A stretch of 64,000 bases of DNA. Source: Incurvaria masculella (Eukaryota > Arthropoda > Insecta > Lepidoptera > Incurvariidae). Below, piece by piece: positions 1 through 10,528 of the stretch. Position numbers and translations under genes: made by a program. The stretch lies in assembly GCA_946894095.1 (NCBI GenBank), contig OX335660.1, positions 8,685,001 to 8,749,000 of the forward strand, in the 5' to 3' direction. The notes under the pieces are model-generated. The model searched no databases and was not told where the DNA came from. It saw nothing but the letters and a program-made list of their open reading frames with translations. The number at the start of each line of letters is the position of its first letter. Position 1 is the first letter of the stretch.

Positions 1-1370
1 GTGAAAGCATCACATTTATTACAAGTGTCTTTTTTAATTTTTTTTGTTCGTAGATTAAATTTGCCCAAAAATATTTTTTTGTAAACTGAAAACGAAACAC
101 ATTTATAATTTTCTCCAAGCTTAGAATGTATTTCCTTTTCATAAAGATAGTACATTTTCCTTACGGTCATTCCCGTTTTCAAATACAAGGCATTCGTGTT
201 TTCTCTACTATAGTGAGACTCGTATTTTGGTAAACTCTTTATGTGTTCTGTAACCAGTTTAATGTCGTTTTCACTCGTTTTATTCCAACCACCTTGAGAC
301 TCTCCTCGCTTGTCTTTAAGTAATTCTTCTCCAGAACGCATTTTATTGAGACTTGAGGTTATTTTTTGAGGATTTGTTTGGAGAGTCCCAACAAACATTT
401 GCCTACAGACATTGACACCGCTTAAACTATATGTTCTGGAATACTCCTTTTTTTTACGACCTGTTCCAGATGATGTTGTGTATGAACGTTTTTTTGGATT
501 TTCTCTAACACATGCAGCAATGTATAAAATTTGGCCATTATAGGATCCCACTCCATTATACTTTTTGAACTCCATCTCCCTTTTTTCAACTGAAACTCGT
601 TCCCTACATTTACTGGAACATTTGCAATCAAAATCGATGAATTGTTTAGCCTCGATTTTTCTTTTCTTACTATTTGTGTATGGCAGATTTGAGTATTTCC
701 TTTTTTTCATTTCCTTGCGGTCATATTGACCAAGTCTTCTTTTTCTTCCTTTTTTAGGTCTTCCTTCACTGATCGAATCACCTGTCGATTCATTATCTCG
801 AATCGAAGCAGGTGTTATGTCAGAAAAATTTATTGTATCGGGCATGTTTTCATTTTCGTAATTTTGATCAATTTCTGCATTAAGATTAACATTAGTTGTT
901 TGGTCATTGTTGGACGACAAGATCAATGGTTTTGAAGGTGGGTCTTCTTGGTCTGTTCTGCTTGTGCAATATGGCGACATGTTTTCGCATGATAGTGGAT
1001 AAGACACGACATGTGGAGAGTTGATAACTTTTAAAGCTACGTTTTCCCCTTCTGTTCTCTCGTCTTGGTGATTTCCTAAAATAATATTACCAGTCGGATC
1101 TCCATTACTGGAAGATTTTAGCAGAATAAACGGAGAATTAGAAATTGACATTGGCAAAAGTGGATCATTCAGTAAAGCAGAGGTTTCACAGGAATTTTTA
1201 CAGGGTGGTTCTTTGCATAAACATTGCGCATTTGCTTCACAACAATGAAATAACTTTGAAAGTGTTTCCTCCACTTCCTGGCTTGGGATATTTTCTGCAA
1301 CAATTTTATCAGCTGCTTGTGGAAATTCGGCGGGCGGAAGCAAACGTATCATAGTGTTATTGAGTGCAAC
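1..1370 (-). CDS. Large fourth exon of the uncharacterised gene
   Basis: The acceptor CAG is at 1371-1373 and the exon starts in phase 0. About 456 codons are open to the window edge without a stop, which is unlikely by chance in AT-rich DNA. It holds the basic segment, the CKCSSKC cysteine cluster, the VCRQMF block and the ESHYSR block. The acidic-to-basic N-terminal half is low complexity; the C-terminal half looks like a folded domain. Confidence 0.75.
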
Positions 1371-2592
1371 CTGAAAAATTAAATAAAGAATGAAAAATTA
1401 AATAATCTGACTAAATAAATTAATTAAAATTCAAACATCCTAGGTATTAAAAATAAGTCTAGGACTGACTTTAAGATGCCCGCATGTCGAGCCGTGTGAA
1501 AGTTTATATGCATAATCAACTTATTATAAATAGGCAAGTGGTTACATCTTTTGTAAGATTTCCATCAATCGAATTGCAAGAGCTCGATGAGTATGTCTGT
1601 TCAAAGTTGGGATCCTTTAGACTGTCGTCATCAGAAAAATCAACCTCGGAGTCATCTTCCAACAGCCTCATCATTTTTCTAGTTTCTGGTGTCATTGGTG
1701 GTAACGGTGATTCACAGTAGACATCTGCAACACATACAGAACATTGAATGAGTTGATTACTTCATATTTTGTACTTACATCACAAAATATTTACAAACAA
1801 ACATATGCTCTATTAACCAATTATTTTATTTATTTAATTATTTATTTATTAAAGAAACATTTAAGATAATATTAACCTTTTCCATCGTCTTTAGACGTAT
1901 TTGCTTGTGGCATGATTATTTCCATCGACACGAGCGGTACAGGATATTTATCACATGCTTTATTAATTTCGTTTGTGGCCGTGGCGTCTTTCAGACGCTC
2001 CATAATTTTTCGACTTCTGTCCTGTCCAAAGAATTTTCTCTTTGACGCTGCAAAAAAAAAATTGTTAGTAAGGATTGGATAGAGAGACTCGAATAAAATA
2101 CTTTTTAATTCTTAGATTTAATTTTTTTTTTTTGTTTTTTATTTTACAGAGGCAAAATGTCATCATGAAACGTTCACACTGTGAGCGTAGTGTGCGCTCC
2201 GTATCAATAGCCCAGAATAAATTATTTAAAAAATATATCATCACGGGTACCATTTATGGCTCTCGAGCACCGATATACGGTCCCAGGGTACCTAGCGATT
2301 GAATCAACCTCGATTCGCCCAATTATGTTTTTAGGCACGCAGAATGAATTTTAAATAGACATTCTATAATATCTTTTGAAAATATTTAATACGTCTAATC
2401 CGCGTACATTTTATGGTCTGTAACGAACGGATAAGAATAGCACCCTATCTATTCCTTTTTTTTAATCAAAGATTTAATTTTATGTGTTGGTTTTAAAAAG
2501 AGTAGCAGTCTGCACTTACTTTTATCATGTGCCATCTTATCCACATTGCGACTTTGAAGCCCCCTGGCTGCCAATATCTTTGTCCGCTTCAT
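1..2592 (-). CDS. Uncharacterised arthropod-type protein, 5' four exons (3' end outside window)
   Basis: Four exons splice in frame on the minus strand: 2520-2592 (ATG at 2590-2592), 1877-2047, 1546-1724 and 1-1370, 1793 nt or about 597 codons, still open at the window edge. Donors GTAAGT, GTTAAT and GTAACC and CAG acceptors keep phase throughout. The product starts with basic residues (MKRTKILAARG), then an acidic Ser/Asp stretch (DSEVDFSDDDS), a basic KKGRKRRLG segment that looks like a nuclear localisation signal, a cysteine cluster (FDCKCSSKC), and a conserved-looking block with NVCRQMF and HIKSLPKYESHYSR, ending near a CNKCDAF motif. I recall this arrangement from a large, multi-copy arthropod family of unknown function, often followed by a DUF7869-type domain; that is recollection, not a search. 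It may be a domesticated or live transposon protein. Function unknown. Confidence 0.72.
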
Positions 2593-3736
2593 AATACTTC
2601 ACACCATGATGTTATAGTTTTTCACAACAATTAACTCGACAGATACCCAATACGAAATAAAAAAGCATAAGGAACAAAAAGTTATTTGACAACAGCTGAC
2701 ACCTGACACTCCGGTAAGTATTTTACTTTGCAATATATTTGGGGCAGGCAAAGGCCATACAACCATAACATATATTAAAATATTGGAAACAAATAAGTGG
2801 ATCTATGAAATAATGTTTTTTATGTTTAAACGTGACGTATTTTAAAATAAATCTTGTTATACTAGAAAATATAAACATTGAAACATTTCTGAAATGTATT
2901 GGTATTATGAGCAAGGGCTATTATTAATTCTACTAAAATGTTCCAAAATACTTGAATCATTTCTGCAAGTTAGCATGGTTCGCATTCATTCAAAATTTCT
3001 AACCACTATAATGTTCCAAGCTACTTGGATCATTTCTGCAAACAAATAAAACATCGCAACAGGTCGCCGTTGGAAATTCAAGAACGTTCCAAGTAGCTTG
3101 GATAACATTTGCAAACTATTTTGTTGGAAACTAGTCATCATAGTTAATGTTCAGAAATGATTCAAGTATCATGAATCAATTTTGTGTTTATAAAAACAGC
3201 CAAAATGCAATGTGTGTTGGATAAACACCTTAGTATTATGGCCTACCGTAGGAAAGTCATTTGGATCATTTTTGCTAATGAAAATATGACCTCACAGGTA
3301 TATTTTTCCATCATTATGTACATTTTTGACTTGTTGTGGGTTGGATCGTTTTTGCATAACTCTGTCCAAATCCAAATCCTTTGCGCATATCGATGCTTTG
3401 CGCAGGTGCACGGGCTATACAGATCCTATTCGCCACTAGGGATGTTTCTGAAAATGTTAATTGTGATTACACAGGTGGCATGATATATGTAGGTACCGAA
3501 TACATATTATCATCATCATGGTTGCTATTTGAAACCATTATCTATGCCATTATGCTAAACATGTAAGTAAATAAATCGAAATAAGTTTATATAACCATCT
3601 AAGACCATACGTAATGAAATTATTAACACATCATTAAAATTACGCCTCGTGATGCTGTTGCCATGGTAGACTTGGTTATTCTGCAAAACACAAATTTTTA
3701 ATTGGCTTGTGATAACGGATTAGGAACATACTAAAC
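2593..3736. other. Intergenic AT-rich stretch, no gene seen
   Basis: No credible coding exon on either strand. It is AT rich and contains, around 2938-3180, several imperfect copies of a motif of the form GTTCCAAG-TACTTGGAT-CATTTCTGCAA in both orientations. Short ORFs here lack family features and are treated as noise. Confidence 0.5.
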
Positions 3737-3968
3737 TTAAGGTCGGCCCGTAAGCACCTAAAAATTTTGCCTCCCATACAAACGTAGTTTACTAATCATT
3801 TGAAAACCAATGTTCCAACTTCTTCTTCTTCTTTTTAGGGTCCTACTTTTGGGTCCCTTTTAATGGCTTTCGTGCATCTAACACATTTCGCCAATGTCAA
3901 AGTTCATAGCTATATACAAATAGTGTAAAAGGTTCTGAAATTAGTTGCCAACGAAACATAAAAGAAAA

Positions 3969-6900
3969 TCATAATTTAAGATCATTTGCACTGATAAATG
4001 AAGCAAGTAACTTTAGAATTTTAAAGTTAGATGAAGAGAGCAAGCAATTAATATTGGTAGGAAGAGGAATTTGGAGTAGAGGAAGGTAATCGTATAAAGG
4101 AGCAGTTTTATTAATAAGAGGACAACAGAAAAATATATGTTCCAAATTCCCGTCATCAAGGCCACATTCGCACACTGATGAGTCTTTAATATGAAGTCTA
4201 GCCAAATGAACAGGGGAACAGCAGTGGCCTATTCTAAGGCGGCAAATAATAGAAGTTGAAGATTTATTAATTTTGATACGATGAAACCAAGGCTTAGCAG
4301 GGATGTTAGGCTGGATCTTGGCGTAATTTGAACCCTTAAATCTACTAGAGTTAGCCCACAATTTGGTCCAATTTTCAGTAAGAGATTTTTTTGGGAGAGC
4401 AATTAAATCATGTGGGTAGTTTCTATATGGGATTTTATCCCCTCGCAGAACAGCTTGTTTAGCAAGATCATCTACCCGGTGATTGGGCAGGATGCCTGAG
4501 TGAGACGGAATCCATGCAAAGACTATTTGTTTGTCCGGGTTATTGTAGAGAATGTCTTTAATGGAAAAAGGAATAGGATTTTGTGTGTTAGAATGAAAGG
4601 GGTTCTGAGTGAGAGATTGAAGAGCACTACGGGAATCAGAAAATATTATAAATTTATTAGATTTTTTTAATAATAATGAAAACTTGACTGCCTCCAGTAA
4701 TGCCGTTGATTCACCAGTGAAAACTGATGACTCTGGAGGGCATTTAATTAGTTGGTAGATGTTGCTGTTCTTATGAAATACTGCAGCTCCAACACTGCCT
4801 TCCTCCGTGAGTTTGGAGGCATCAGTAAAAATATACTCCCACCCTTCCCAGTTTTCAGATAGGATGGAATGAAAGACTTCATTAGCATTTGGAGACTCTT
4901 TTTCAATGCCAAAAAAAGGAATTACTTCTACATTGCTCGTAACTACTTGAAAAGGGTATGAAAACATTGGTAAGGAGTTAGAACGGAATACTGGAGCCTT
5001 GACATTATTGAACTTACGATAACTTTTTACAAGTCTGGTGGGAGCCTTTTTTTCCCAATATTTCGCAGTATGAGAAAATCGGGATAGTAAATTTAGTTTC
5101 GGAATTATTGGATGATGTAAGAAATAGCTTGCCCTGAACAAGAAACGATCAGCCAAGAACTGACGGCGAAAATAAAGAGGAGGTTCAACGCATTCTACTT
5201 GCAGAGCATTTATAGGACTTGATTTCATGGCACCTGTTATAATACGCAGGCATTTGTTTTGGATAATGTTAAGCTTATTAAGTGCAGTTCTATTGCAGGG
5301 TTCTAAAATATAGGAACCGTAATCCAAATGACTTCGTATTATTGCATTGTACAATAACTTGAGGTAGTATGGATGAGCTCCCCACCAAACCCCAGCTAGA
5401 GTGCGTATAATGTTAATATTTTTTTCACATTTTTTTATTACATAATTTAGATGAGAGACACCTGTCATTTTTGAATCCAGGATTATGCCAAGGAATTTAG
5501 TTTGAATATGTAATGGAATAATTGTATTGTTGTATGTGATAGTGATAGGGGGTACAATTCTTTTTCTACTGAATACTACTATAGAGCTCTTTTGGGCTGA
5601 CAGTTCCAACCCATGTTCAGTTAACCATGTGTTCAAAGATCTTAGCGAGTATTCAATTTGTTCAGCTCCTTTAGGAATAGATTTATGGGGTGAGTATATT
5701 AGTAAATCATCCGCATATTGCAGGACACGTGAAAAGGAGTTTATTGATCTGTCAAGATCATGGGTGTAAATATTATAAAGTAAAGGACTGAGAACAGAGC
5801 CTTGTGGTAAACCTTTCCAGATTATTCTAGAGTCGTTTGATTGTTCCTCTACTCTTAACATTATTGTTCTTTGAGATAATATATTAAAAATATATGCAAC
5901 AATTTTTTCTGGTATATGTAGATTTAGCATTTTTTGTTTGAGCTTTGGTAGGAGGACATTATCGTAAGCTGCAGATATGTCTAGGAATGCAGCCACAACA
6001 GACTCGTCCCGAGAAAAAGAAAGTCGAATATCGGTAGTGAAAATCCCCAAACTATCCATTGTACTTCTGCTTTTCCTAAATCCATATTGTGTTTTAGCAA
6101 GAAGTTCTCTGTGTTCCACGAACCATTCTAAACGGTTTTTGATTAAATGTTCTGTAATTTTGCATAAGGTAGAAGACAGAGCAATCGGACGGTAAGAGGA
6201 ACCATCATTGGGGTCTTTACCAGATTTCAGGATTGGAATGATTATTTGAGTTTTCCAGGAGTCAGGAATTACCCCATAGTCAAAGAAGAAATTAATGATT
6301 TGTAAAAAGTATTCAAGGGTTGTATCTCTCGATTTAACCAGAAAAGAATAAGGAATCCCATCCAGCCCTGGGGAAGAATCCTTAACATGATTCAAAACAA
6401 TTTTGAGTTCTTTTAATGAAAATGGAACCTCCATGGGAGTACAACCTCCAACAAATGAATAAAGGGACGGGAGTTCATCTTCTGTAGGGGCGGATGGGGG
6501 GGCTAGCTTATTTAGGAATGAGTCTTTCCATGAAGCCGATGAAGGTATTGAAGCACTGTCTTCCGTGAAAACAGAACGGTACCTTTTAATATTGCGCCAA
6601 ACTAATGAAGATGAAGTGTTAGGTGAGAGAGAAAGGCAAAAATTTTGCCATCCATTACGTTTTTTATTTTTAAGAGTACATTTAGTAACTGCTTGAATTT
6701 TGCGTAAATTTAAAAAGTTTTCATCAGTCATAAACTCTTCATATAAAGTTTCGGCATAGGAACGGTCACGAACAGATTTGGTACATTCGGAATCCCACCA
6801 TGGAGGAGAAAGGCGATGATTTTTTGATGTATTTTTGAGCGGAATAATTTGATCTGCTGTGCTTATCAATAATGATGTAAATTTGGAGTAACAATGTAAA

Positions 6901-7706
6901 ACATTGTCTAAGGTAACGATCGGCAGACTAGACATCTCCTCTTCTACTTTCAGACTGAACGTCACCCAATCAGCTTCATTCAAGCGATATTTAAGAAGAG
7001 GGGATTTATTTATGGAAGGAGGGGCCTGACAAGGAATATTTATAATAATGGGAAAATGATCGCTGCCGTGAGAAAATTTGGATATTTTCCATGAAAGACG
7101 GGCAGCCAGATCTGGAGTGCAAAGAGTCAGATCCACTGCACTCGGATTCTGATTCGGGGGAGTCCGTCTTGTGGGTGAACCATCATTCAGAAGGCATATG
7201 TTGTATTCATCTAGTAGTTCAATCAATTTATTGCCTTGGTGGTCACAATTTGCAGACCCCCACACGGAGTGATGAGAATTAAAATCGCCTAAAACCACAT
7301 AAGGCTTGCGGATGGATTGAAAAATAGATTTAATAAATCGAGTGGTTGAGAGCGTAGGAGACGATACATATACCGAAACAAATGTTATATTGTCTGCCAT
7401 AACGGCAACAACATTTATACCATCAACTCGGGCAGGAAGAGTGAGGGAAGAAAATGGAATTTTTTTGTTGATGAACAGGGCGCAACCCCCATATCCATCA
7501 GCTCGGTCATCTCTGAAGCTAACATATCCTGAAATCTTAAAGTGGGTTGATGGCTTTAACCAGGTTTCAGAAATTGCTATAACGATAGGGTGATGTTTAT
7601 TGATAAGGTGGAGTAAATCAGATTTATTTTTGATTAAGCTACGACAATTCCACTGAATTATTGTAGAAGACATTCTGATGAAATGAAGCGAGATGAATGC
7701 ATTCAA
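3969..7706 (-). CDS. LINE ORF2: endonuclease, reverse transcriptase, RNase H polyprotein
   Basis: This 1245-residue protein carries all enzymatic functions for target-primed reverse transcription. An apurinic-type endonuclease comes first (IQWNCRS, ISETWL, VLGDFNSHHSVWG, GSDHFPI; residues about 15-225). The reverse transcriptase follows, with SYRPIALSS, YGFRKSRST, FLDISAAYDNV, GLPQGSVLSPLLY and the catalytic QYADDLLIYS (about 450-760). RNase H is at about 940-1090 (FTDASKL, ESTALLEA, FSDSRSAL, WIPSHSGI with DDLAKQA). The tail has a Cys/His cluster (CECGLDDGNLEHIFFC). No stop or frameshift is seen. The first ATG (7706) or the ATG at 7671 (MSSTIIQ) could be the start; the second leaves the usual short lead before the endonuclease. 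The gap to ORF1 is about 340 bp, which is long. Confidence 0.93.
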   Translation of the reverse strand: MNAFISLHFIRMSSTIIQWNCRSLIKNKSDLLHLINKHHPIVIAISETWLKPSTHFKISGYVSFRDDRADGYGGCALFINKKIPFSSLTLPARVDGINVVAVMADNITFVSVYVSSPTLSTTRFIKSIFQSIRKPYVVLGDFNSHHSVWGSANCDHQGNKLIELLDEYNICLLNDGSPTRRTPPNQNPSAVDLTLCTPDLAARLSWKISKFSHGSDHFPIIINIPCQAPPSINKSPLLKYRLNEADWVTFSLKVEEEMSSLPIVTLDNVLHCYSKFTSLLISTADQIIPLKNTSKNHRLSPPWWDSECTKSVRDRSYAETLYEEFMTDENFLNLRKIQAVTKCTLKNKKRNGWQNFCLSLSPNTSSSLVWRNIKRYRSVFTEDSASIPSSASWKDSFLNKLAPPSAPTEDELPSLYSFVGGCTPMEVPFSLKELKIVLNHVKDSSPGLDGIPYSFLVKSRDTTLEYFLQIINFFFDYGVIPDSWKTQIIIPILKSGKDPNDGSSYRPIALSSTLCKITEHLIKNRLEWFVEHRELLAKTQYGFRKSRSTMDSLGIFTTDIRLSFSRDESVVAAFLDISAAYDNVLLPKLKQKMLNLHIPEKIVAYIFNILSQRTIMLRVEEQSNDSRIIWKGLPQGSVLSPLLYNIYTHDLDRSINSFSRVLQYADDLLIYSPHKSIPKGAEQIEYSLRSLNTWLTEHGLELSAQKSSIVVFSRKRIVPPITITYNNTIIPLHIQTKFLGIILDSKMTGVSHLNYVIKKCEKNINIIRTLAGVWWGAHPYYLKLLYNAIIRSHLDYGSYILEPCNRTALNKLNIIQNKCLRIITGAMKSSPINALQVECVEPPLYFRRQFLADRFLFRASYFLHHPIIPKLNLLSRFSHTAKYWEKKAPTRLVKSYRKFNNVKAPVFRSNSLPMFSYPFQVVTSNVEVIPFFGIEKESPNANEVFHSILSENWEGWEYIFTDASKLTEEGSVGAAVFHKNSNIYQLIKCPPESSVFTGESTALLEAVKFSLLLKKSNKFIIFSDSRSALQSLTQNPFHSNTQNPIPFSIKDILYNNPDKQIVFAWIPSHSGILPNHRVDDLAKQAVLRGDKIPYRNYPHDLIALPKKSLTENWTKLWANSSRFKGSNYAKIQPNIPAKPWFHRIKINKSSTSIICRLRIGHCCSPVHLARLHIKDSSVCECGLDDGNLEHIFFCCPLINKTAPLYDYLPLLQIPLPTNINCLLSSSNFKILKLLASFISANDLKL

Positions 7707-8047
7707 ACTTGACCCTATAAAAATTAAAGAAAGCTAAGTTGCAGATAAAAAAAATTTTTGCCAAATGTTCTGCTACCATGCAGTAATAAATTTTGTGGTC
7801 GAAAAATCTGCTAGAGCTTTTTTTAATGACATAAAGAGGATTTTTTATTAAAACAATCCAAACATTGGTACAAAAATCTGCTGGTCGCAGATATATATTT
7901 TTGGAGCCAAATATTCTGCTACAACGCAGGTAATAAATTTGGATGCCGAAATATTTTTTATATATTGTCTTTTGGATAAGTAAAATAATATTGTTGAAGA
8001 AATTAAAATTTAAAGTGTAAATTGAAAAGTTCATATTGGATAAGAAG
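7707..8047 (-). other. LINE inter-ORF spacer with internal imperfect repeats
   Basis: About 340 bp separate ORF1 and ORF2. The spacer is AT rich and holds two related blocks (CAAATGTTCTGCTAC near 7757 and CCAAATATTCTGCTAC near 7909), each followed by a CAGxxAATAAATTTxG stretch. Its role, for example internal ribosome entry or re-initiation, is not known. Confidence 0.45.
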
Positions 8048-9772
8048 TTATTTTTTAATTTTGTCAGGTAAGCCCACTGGTGAGCGGATTCTGGAGTGTT
8101 TGAACCCATTATAAGCGTCTGGAGAATGATTAATAGCAGCGTTGGACGGTAAAGTATTGGAAGATATAAAACTTAGAAAAGCAGAAAATAATTTGTCAAC
8201 ATTTTCAGGGTTACTAAGGTCCATTGAAATAATTGGAGAAGAGGGTGTCAACAAAGGAGTTCGAAAAACCGAACCATTATGAGATGTTGGAGGAGTGAAA
8301 TCATTAAGAAGGGCTTGATGAGCGTTGCGATCGTACCCCTGAGGAAGAGGGGCGCGAGCTCGAGGTTGCGAAAAGAATGTTTTTTTGTATGAGTATGTAG
8401 GAATGGATGGTTTATTGACTGGAGCGCTGGAGGTGACCTCTGCAAAGGACCGCTTAGAGGGCCTAAATTGACTGGCAGCCTCCGTATATGAAATAGCTTC
8501 TTCTGCCATTTTATGTTTAATATTTTTTTGTCTATTTTGTTCCGGACAAATTTTACTTGTTGCATAGTGTCTGCCTTCACAGTAAAGGCAGCTTGCATTT
8601 TCTTCTGTGATGTTGCAGTCATTGGCTGAATGGAATTCTCCGCATTTATAACAACGTGGCTGCGAACGGCATATTGTCTTGGTATGTCCATATCTTGAGC
8701 AATTGAAGCATTGGATGGTCGGATATTTGTAAAGTTCTACTTGAATAGAATTATACATTAATAGGATCTTATCAGGAAGACTCTGACCATCAAAAGTTAC
8801 AACCACACTTTGGGATGGTTTCCACATAGGGGAACCATCGACCATTTTTTTGAAATTTAAGCGTCTGACTTTGAGGACTCTTCCTCCGCCAGGAATTTCA
8901 ATGTCTTTCAAAAGATCCTCTTCGGACCATTCAATTGGAATTCCTTTCACCAATCCAATTCTTGTGACATTAAATGACGGAATAAAAGCCTTATATTTGG
9001 CTTCGGATAAATAATGATTTTGTATGAATAGATTGGCATATTGGGCGGATTTGAAGGTGACGGTTACTCTATTTCGTCCCACACTCTTTACCCCACCGTC
9101 TATGATACCTTGGAATGAGTTCCGTTTTAAAAATTGACCAAAATGAACTGGATGCAGAACAACTCCAGCCGATGGATTTGATTCCACCCTCTGGACGTGG
9201 ACTAAGAAAGGAGCTTTGTCAAAGTCCCGGTAAAGTTCGGTATGATTTGGAGTTGAGATATCATTCGTGGAAATCCGGGATGGGCCTTGTTGGGATAGAT
9301 CTTGTTGGGATAGGTCTTGTTTGGATAGGTCTTGTTGGGATATGTCTTGTTGGGATAGGTCTTGTTGGGATATGTTTAGTTTGGATAGGACTGCTTGAGG
9401 CCCAATAACCTGAGAATTGGGAGCCTGCTTTATTTCATCATGTTCACAATCTGACGAGATAAAAGATGATTGTGATGAATCAATCTTAACTTTGAGTTGA
9501 GAGTTTTGTTTGTTACTTTTGTTTTTTCTTTGATGTTCTTTTATTTTTCGTTTCCTTTTACCAATTATGGCGGAAAAGTCCATGCCTTCATTATCAGACA
9601 ATCTATCGAATGAATTGTGAATTTCAATGGTATGGCTGGCCTCTGGTGGGGTTAGGAATGCATCATTAAGGTTGTCGCTCTTATCGCTAGATGCATCTTG
9701 AGCGAGAATGAACCCCGGCGGCATATGATGGCGGCCGCCGGGGTCGTCCGGGTCGGGTGGTTCATTCATCAC
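8048..9772 (-). CDS. LINE ORF1: gag-like nucleic-acid-binding protein
   Basis: This 574-residue protein is the structural partner of ORF2 and should bind the element RNA. It starts at the ATG ending at 9772 (MMNEPPDPDDPGG). An acidic and basic N-terminal region (IIGKRKRKIKEHQ) is followed by a run of QQDLS-type pentapeptides at about residues 133-160, then an RNA-recognition-like region, then Cys/His zinc knuckles at about 355-410 (CFNCSRYGHTKTIC, CYKCGEFHSANDC, and a more divergent CLYCEGRHYATSKIC). The C-terminus is low complexity. The pentapeptide run is encoded by a tandem 15-bp repeat at about 9286-9375. The frame is intact. Confidence 0.9.
   Translation of the reverse strand: MMNEPPDPDDPGGRHHMPPGFILAQDASSDKSDNLNDAFLTPPEASHTIEIHNSFDRLSDNEGMDFSAIIGKRKRKIKEHQRKNKSNKQNSQLKVKIDSSQSSFISSDCEHDEIKQAPNSQVIGPQAVLSKLNISQQDLSQQDISQQDLSKQDLSQQDLSQQGPSRISTNDISTPNHTELYRDFDKAPFLVHVQRVESNPSAGVVLHPVHFGQFLKRNSFQGIIDGGVKSVGRNRVTVTFKSAQYANLFIQNHYLSEAKYKAFIPSFNVTRIGLVKGIPIEWSEEDLLKDIEIPGGGRVLKVRRLNFKKMVDGSPMWKPSQSVVVTFDGQSLPDKILLMYNSIQVELYKYPTIQCFNCSRYGHTKTICRSQPRCYKCGEFHSANDCNITEENASCLYCEGRHYATSKICPEQNRQKNIKHKMAEEAISYTEAASQFRPSKRSFAEVTSSAPVNKPSIPTYSYKKTFFSQPRARAPLPQGYDRNAHQALLNDFTPPTSHNGSVFRTPLLTPSSPIISMDLSNPENVDKLFSAFLSFISSNTLPSNAAINHSPDAYNGFKHSRIRSPVGLPDKIKK
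9286..9375 (-). repeat. 15-bp coding minisatellite (QQDLS repeats) in LINE ORF1
   Basis: On the plus strand the unit is close to TTGGGATAGGTCTTG, repeated about six to seven times with small changes (TTGTTTGGATAGG variants). On the coding strand it gives QQDIS, QQDLS and KQDLS pentapeptides. As the unit is a multiple of three, copy-number change keeps the frame. Confidence 0.85.
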
Positions 9773-10235
9773 AACATCACCCTACTTACGCGATACGAAA
9801 ATCCAATAAACACAAATAGGCAGAGCAAGCCGGGAAACACGACACAATGGCTTTACGGAACCACACAATCACTGATATTATTCTTTGCGATTTGCAAAAA
9901 AATATGCACGCGACCTCATCGACAGTCTTTTTCTAATCATGTTCCAACTTACTTGATATTTGGTATCTAAAATTTGGCTACAAATATCTGTGTCTGCATG
10001 CCTTTGTTTTTTCGGTAAATGTATTCTGGGTCAAACCATAAAGAAAACAAAATTCGTATGAAGATTTTCTTTTTGCTTTCATTTCATTCGGTTTGGATTA
10101 AAAAAAAAAGCATGCAGACACAGATATTTGTTACCTGATATTAGATATTAAATATCAATTTAATTGGAATACCGGTTTCCAAATTATTAGTAAACTACGT
10201 TTGTATGGGGAGCATAGCTTACGGGCCGTTCTTAA

Positions 10236-10528
10236 ACTCTCGCAGTACGACTTCGGAGTGAACCTGTCAAAACTTAGTTCGAGATTAGCAACGGACTAAC
10301 CATATAAAAACCGTTTTAGTCCGGCGTATTAAAGTTAGTCCACCCACTCTGAATACAGCTGTCGGGTTTGGCCTGAGTGAAATTACATAAAACTCAGACA
10401 CATATGATACGTGAAACCACACCACACCATACGACTGCACTACCCCTTATAGTCTGTGGCACTCATCACTACACCACACCACATCACATCACATCACACC
10501 ACACCAAATAAAAAAGATGCTTATTAGG
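10236..10528. repeat. Repeat fragments and CACAT/CACAC microsatellite
   Basis: Bases about 10240-10375 hold a repeat (with AACGGACTAACC and TAGTCCGGCGTATTAAAG) that recurs in the other orientation at about 59640-59760. Bases 10410-10510 are an imperfect CACAC/CACAT array. No gene is seen. Confidence 0.6.

Larger units (their letters stand above)
3822..9938 (-). mobile_element. Complete non-LTR retrotransposon (LINE) with RNase H
   Basis: The element reads on the minus strand from 9938 to 3822 and is flanked by an exact 12-bp duplication, ATGTTCCAACTT, at 3810-3821 and 9939-9950. The 3' end is a short GAA-repeat tail rather than poly(A). It holds a gag-like ORF1 with zinc knuckles and an ORF2 with endonuclease, reverse transcriptase and RNase H. 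Both ORFs are uninterrupted, so this copy looks young and possibly active. RNase H and a microsatellite tail fit the I/LOA-like side of the LINE tree; exact clade not determined. Confidence 0.92.
3737..10235. mobile_element. TTAA-flanked foldback MITE (about 370 bp) interrupted by a LINE
   Basis: TTAA at 3737-3740 and 10232-10235 flank matching inverted ends (GGTCGGCCCGTAAGC on the left; reverse complement GAACGGCCCGTAAGC on the right). The similarity continues inward through CCCATACAAACGTAGTTTAC and again through ACAAATATCTGTGTCTGCATGC, read as a near-palindrome across the LINE insertion. Without the LINE and its extra target copy the element is about 370 bp. TTAA duplication is typical of piggyBac-type elements. 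It has no coding capacity, so it is non-autonomous. It is older than the LINE that split it. Confidence 0.82.

Noticed and set aside
3184..3566. Small ORFs at 3.2-3.6 kb as a gene
   Set aside because: Overlapping frames, low complexity, no splice or domain support.
7639..8109. 156-residue ORF between LINE ORF1 and ORF2
   Set aside because: AT-rich, low-complexity, overlaps the ORF1 end and ORF2 start, no recognisable domain; most likely non-coding spacer.
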